A stretch of DNA of 64,000 nucleotides from Elysia chlorotica (lineage: Eukaryota; Mollusca; Gastropoda; Plakobranchidae): NCBI GenBank assembly GCA_003991915.1, contig RQTK01000109.1:562407-626406 (forward strand). The letters are read 5' to 3'. Positions within the stretch are counted from its first letter, which is position 1. Each line of letters opens with the position of its first letter. A model generated the notes under the pieces. It had not been told where the DNA came from, ran no database searches, and worked only from the letters and a program-made list of their open reading frames with translations. This document shows, one piece after another, positions 61,701 to 64,000 of the stretch. Made by a program: the position numbers and the translations under genes.

Positions 61701-64000
61701 ATATGTAAGACAACCAGAGTGAATCGGGCACAAGTTGCTGATACAGGTTTTTAACTAGAGCCATCCAAACAAAAAAATTACTCTACATTGAGATTTTTCA
61801 TTTTCAAAGAAAATTATTTATCTCTTGTTCTATAAATGAGAGGGTATTACTTTTTTTATAAGGAAAAACAAAAGTTTTAAACAAATTAGCAATGATTGTG
61901 CTAGAACTGGATATCACTCTTCCACAAAGATGTTTCTGTCTTACTCAATTTACTTTTCAACCCATTTTTAAATAAATATATTCATTGAAAATGATATACT
62001 TCATGTATCAATGTTTTTTGTTGCTTTCTTTTTTTTACATAATGGATGGAAAATTATTTAAAGCATAAGTGCAAATCATTTGGAAACTTGTGATTCATCT
62101 CAGCAGGTATTTCTGGGAGAACAACAGCAACTACTTAACTTAATCCAGATCTAATATAAATGATATAGCCACAGAAAAAAAATTGTCAAGAAAGCCAAAT
62201 TACATTTATGCTATACACAAGAAATGAATGTAAATGTACCAAGGAACTGGAAGCGCCGGAAGAGGAAGGAACACACAATAAATATTTATTCAGTACCTGC
62301 CCCGGTGGTTTCCCTGCGCACTATCGCCAGCTCCATGTAGCGGATTTTAATGCGCACCAGCAGGAAATAGATCTTACCAACTATAACGTCTTTCAAGTGA
62401 TATCTTTTTACCCAGGCAGCAAGGGATTACACATACACAATTAACTATATAGTGAAAAAAGCTGGACACTGGAGAATTGAACTTTCCAATGATTTCACAT
62501 TTGGACAACAATATTCATTTTGTGACAATCTAAATAAAACTTTATATCTATTCTTGCTCCTCATTAAAAAAAAAAAGAGAAAGTTAACAATGTTTTGTCT
62601 ATTGATGATCAACATGAAATGATATTTCCTCAAAAGTTATTCCACTTTGTTGGAAGATATGAGTCATGTTCAACAAGCAAAGAGCATTACAGTGCTATTT
62701 TGTAATAAACATTTCTTTTTCTGTTTGATTTATTTAAATTATCTTTCAAAGACTAGAACTGATGATCTGTTTAACATTCCTCATGCCTCTGCAGACATAA
62801 TTGCTTGAGTTTATTAATACCCTAAGCAAAGCTCATATCATATAAAATAAAAAATACGGACCCCTTAGTAAAATCACATTTCTCATGAGGAGATATGAAA
62901 TGCACATTTTAATGCTAACATCTCTTTTATACTACATAAAACCATATTTAAAACATGCACATTGAAATCAATATTTTTCTGCAAACAAATTTTTAAGAGT
63001 GAAGACCCCCTGTAGCAGTCCAGTATTCCTGATATCATGTGGGTCATTAAATATTTTTCGAATCCACTACTACTTCAAGTAAATTCTCAGGTAGTGAACC
63101 CATGTTTAGTCTATTTGCTTTTTCTCCTTTTTTTTTACTTGAAAGTCATAGATTTATTCCCGAGTTACAAATGTTCACATAATTAATCAAGAAATATCAG
63201 CCTCAGTTGAACCAAAATAATGACCAAACAACAATCAGTTGAAATGGTAACATATTATTAGGCATTAATTTGACCATACAGATATAGGTATCCCCTTTCC
63301 TCACACGTTTGAAGGAGTAAAAATAAAAAACAATTTTTACACAAGAAAACTTACTTGGATTTGTTATACTCAAACTCAATGTGCAGGCAGTCTTCAATGC
63401 CAACCTCCATCTTGATGCTGGAATTGAGCTCTGGGTACTGGGACAACGTGTGAACTACTATGTCTTGCTCTTTCACAACATCTGAGAGCCGCTTCACTAT
63501 GGTCACCCGCAAGAAATACCTAGTAGCGAGATGTTAGACAAATAATATTTCATCTTGCAGGCTTACAAGATAAATGATCAACTAGAACAATAACAATTAT
63601 TAATCCAAATTTTGTTGTTTGATTTTTTTAATAACATATAAATAGTACAGTAAGCTGCAGTCTGGTTTAGAGCCCTTTAGTGACATCAAGATGAGAGTTT
63701 TAAAAAAAGGTTTTTAAAGCTAAAAGAAAAACTAAACTAAAGGATACATTTTTATGTTGTTTTTTCAATTGATTTTTTTTCTGTGAATATACTGAGCAAG
63801 GTATAAACCTATTTGACATGTCTCACAGTACTTATTCTTACCGCAACCGCACATTAGCTCCTGTGTATGACTCATATGGTTTCTCTACTTGTGAAAACTC
63901 AAAGTTGAGACTGACATCGTGTGTGAGCTCCCCAGGACGCACCAGCTCTTTCACGAGAGATGTGAACTCATGGTGGTTGCCACGGTCATAATAAAGTTCT
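55529..64000 (-). CDS. VPS26: VPS26 retromer subunit (26B-like), partial, with alternative exon pair
   Basis: VPS26 is the arrestin-fold subunit of the VPS26-VPS29-VPS35 retromer, which recycles cargo from endosomes. Coding exons seen on the minus strand are 64000-63842 (open at the window edge), 63519-63355, either 62403-62297 or 61131-61025, 57234-57166, 56258-56116 and 55708-55529. All joins keep frame; the visible part is 273 residues of an expected ~330. Landmarks: FTSLVKELVRPGELTHDVSL, VEKPYESYTGANVRLRYFLR, GIEDCLHIEFEYNKSK, YHLKDVIVGKIYFLLVRIKI, AKYEIMDGAPVRGESIPIRL and NKKFSVRYYLNLVLVDEEER. The KRETTGTGPN and APVRG wording is closer to VPS26B than to VPS26A of vertebrates. The C-terminal tail after FRRADKVRK is acidic and not conserved. 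The Ile-Met pair known to contact VPS35 is present in the exon at 57166-57234. Confidence 0.96.
56116..56258 (-). CDS. VPS26: VPS26 exon with ESIPIRLFL
   Basis: A 143-nt exon encoding ESIPIRLFLSGYELTPTMKD then INKKFSVRYYLNLVLVDEEE and RRYFKQQ. It is nearly invariant among animals. The acceptor is TTTGCAG and the donor GTGCGT. Confidence 0.97.
57166..57234 (-). CDS. VPS26: VPS26 exon with the VPS35-contact loop
   Basis: A 69-nt exon encoding PNTFNENETIAKYEIMDGAP and VR, with glycine codons split at both ends. The acceptor is ATAACAG and the donor GTGAGA. The IMDG residues match the Ile-Met pair shown in human VPS26A to be needed for VPS35 binding. Confidence 0.95.
58600..59292 (+). repeat. 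Dispersed repeat family B copy 2 (VPS26 intron)
   Basis: Opens with CAGACCTGTAAGTGCC and ACAAAATTGTCTGAAAATTT, as in 11960-12440. It carries TTTGTGCCCATTA and CAAAATACTAGCCT blocks and closes with GGTAGAGCATGCGGTTATAC, a B-box-like CGCAAGTTTGAGCCCC, CACGCTCTG, and GATACCCATAGAT. It is longer than copy 1 because of extra internal sequence at 58665-58970. Confidence 0.65.
61025..61131 (-). CDS. VPS26: VPS26 alternative exon, copy a (downstream)
   Basis: A 107-nt exon: one base completing lysine, then YHLKDVIVGKIYFLLVRIKI and KHMELQVIKRETTGT, then one base of glycine. The acceptor TTATTACAG has a usable pyrimidine content and the donor is GTATAT. Its sequence is the one closest to vertebrate VPS26B. 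It must be used instead of copy b. Confidence 0.93.
62297..62403 (-). CDS. VPS26: VPS26 alternative exon, copy b (upstream)
   Basis: Also 107 nt and in the same phase: YHLKDVIVGKIYFLLVRIKI, identical to copy a, then RYMELAIVRRETTGA. The acceptor GGTAAAAAG is weak, without a good pyrimidine tract, and the donor is GTACTG. Third-position differences outnumber amino acid changes, so it is under protein-level constraint. Its codons end more often in G or C than those of copy a. Confidence 0.85.
63355..63519 (-). CDS. VPS26: VPS26 exon with GIEDCLHIEFEYNKSK
   Basis: A 165-nt exon completing arginine, then YFLRVTIVKRLSDVVKEQDI, VVHTLSQYPELNSSIKMEVG and IEDCLHIEFEYNKS plus AA. The acceptor is CTACTAG and the donor GTAAGT. 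It joins the alternative pair through a split lysine codon. Confidence 0.97.
63842..64000 (-). CDS. VPS26: VPS26 exon, cut by the window edge
   Basis: Encodes ELYYDRGNHHEFTSLVKELV, RPGELTHDVSLNFEFSQVEK and PYESYTGANVRL plus CG of arginine. About 55-60 N-terminal residues lie outside the window. It is uncertain whether the exon ends exactly at or beyond 64000. Confidence 0.95.

Noticed and set aside
62297..62403. VPS26 copy b as a processed pseudogene fragment
   Set aside because: It matches exactly one exon, with intron-type sequence and AG/GT sites on both sides, lies in the correct position and strand, and shows mainly synonymous change. A retrocopy would include neighbouring exons.

Overview
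This is nuclear DNA of a eukaryote, most likely a mollusc and probably a gastropod. The three genes have short exons with GT/AG introns. Their proteins are animal-type. Between them lie AT-rich spacers, long microsatellites, tRNA-derived SINEs and broken LINEs. The assignment to molluscs is inference from repeat style and protein character; no species can be named from the sequence alone.

Three conserved housekeeping genes are readable exon by exon. (1) UBE2M/UBC12, the NEDD8-conjugating E2, is on the minus strand from 17850 to 9453: 5 exons, 180 residues, complete. (2) UAP1, UDP-N-acetylhexosamine pyrophosphorylase, is on the plus strand from 36335 to 48616: 10 exons, 509 residues, complete. 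(3) VPS26, the arrestin-fold retromer subunit, is on the minus strand from beyond the window edge (64000) to 55529: 7 exons seen, N-terminus missing. UAP1 and VPS26 are tail to tail, with AT-rich candidate 3' UTRs that may meet near 50.8-51.1 kb. The three act in unrelated processes (neddylation, hexosamine synthesis, endosomal recycling), and nothing suggests co-regulation.

The most notable observation is in VPS26. One 107-nt exon is present twice, at 62297-62403 and 61025-61131, with the same length, the same phase and splice sites on both sides. Using both copies, or neither, brings an early in-frame stop, so the layout forces mutually exclusive splicing. The first 20 encoded residues are identical despite about 10 synonymous changes. 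The second half differs at 7 positions, just upstream of the segment known to contact VPS35.

The rest is repeat-rich. Regions 1-9.4 kb and 18-36 kb hold no gene I can recognise. They carry LINE reverse-transcriptase tails (141-640, 4985-5730, 19490-19740), many copies of one tRNA-derived SINE family, a short TIR element (28871-28978), minisatellites (20280-20375, 21176-21600, 25660-26060) and long simple repeats. The introns carry a LINE in UBE2M intron 4, a LINE with an RNase H domain in UBE2M intron 1, a TIR-bounded element in UBE2M intron 3 and a CR1-type LINE in UAP1 intron 1. Palindromic AGATCTAG-type motifs recur through the non-coding DNA.
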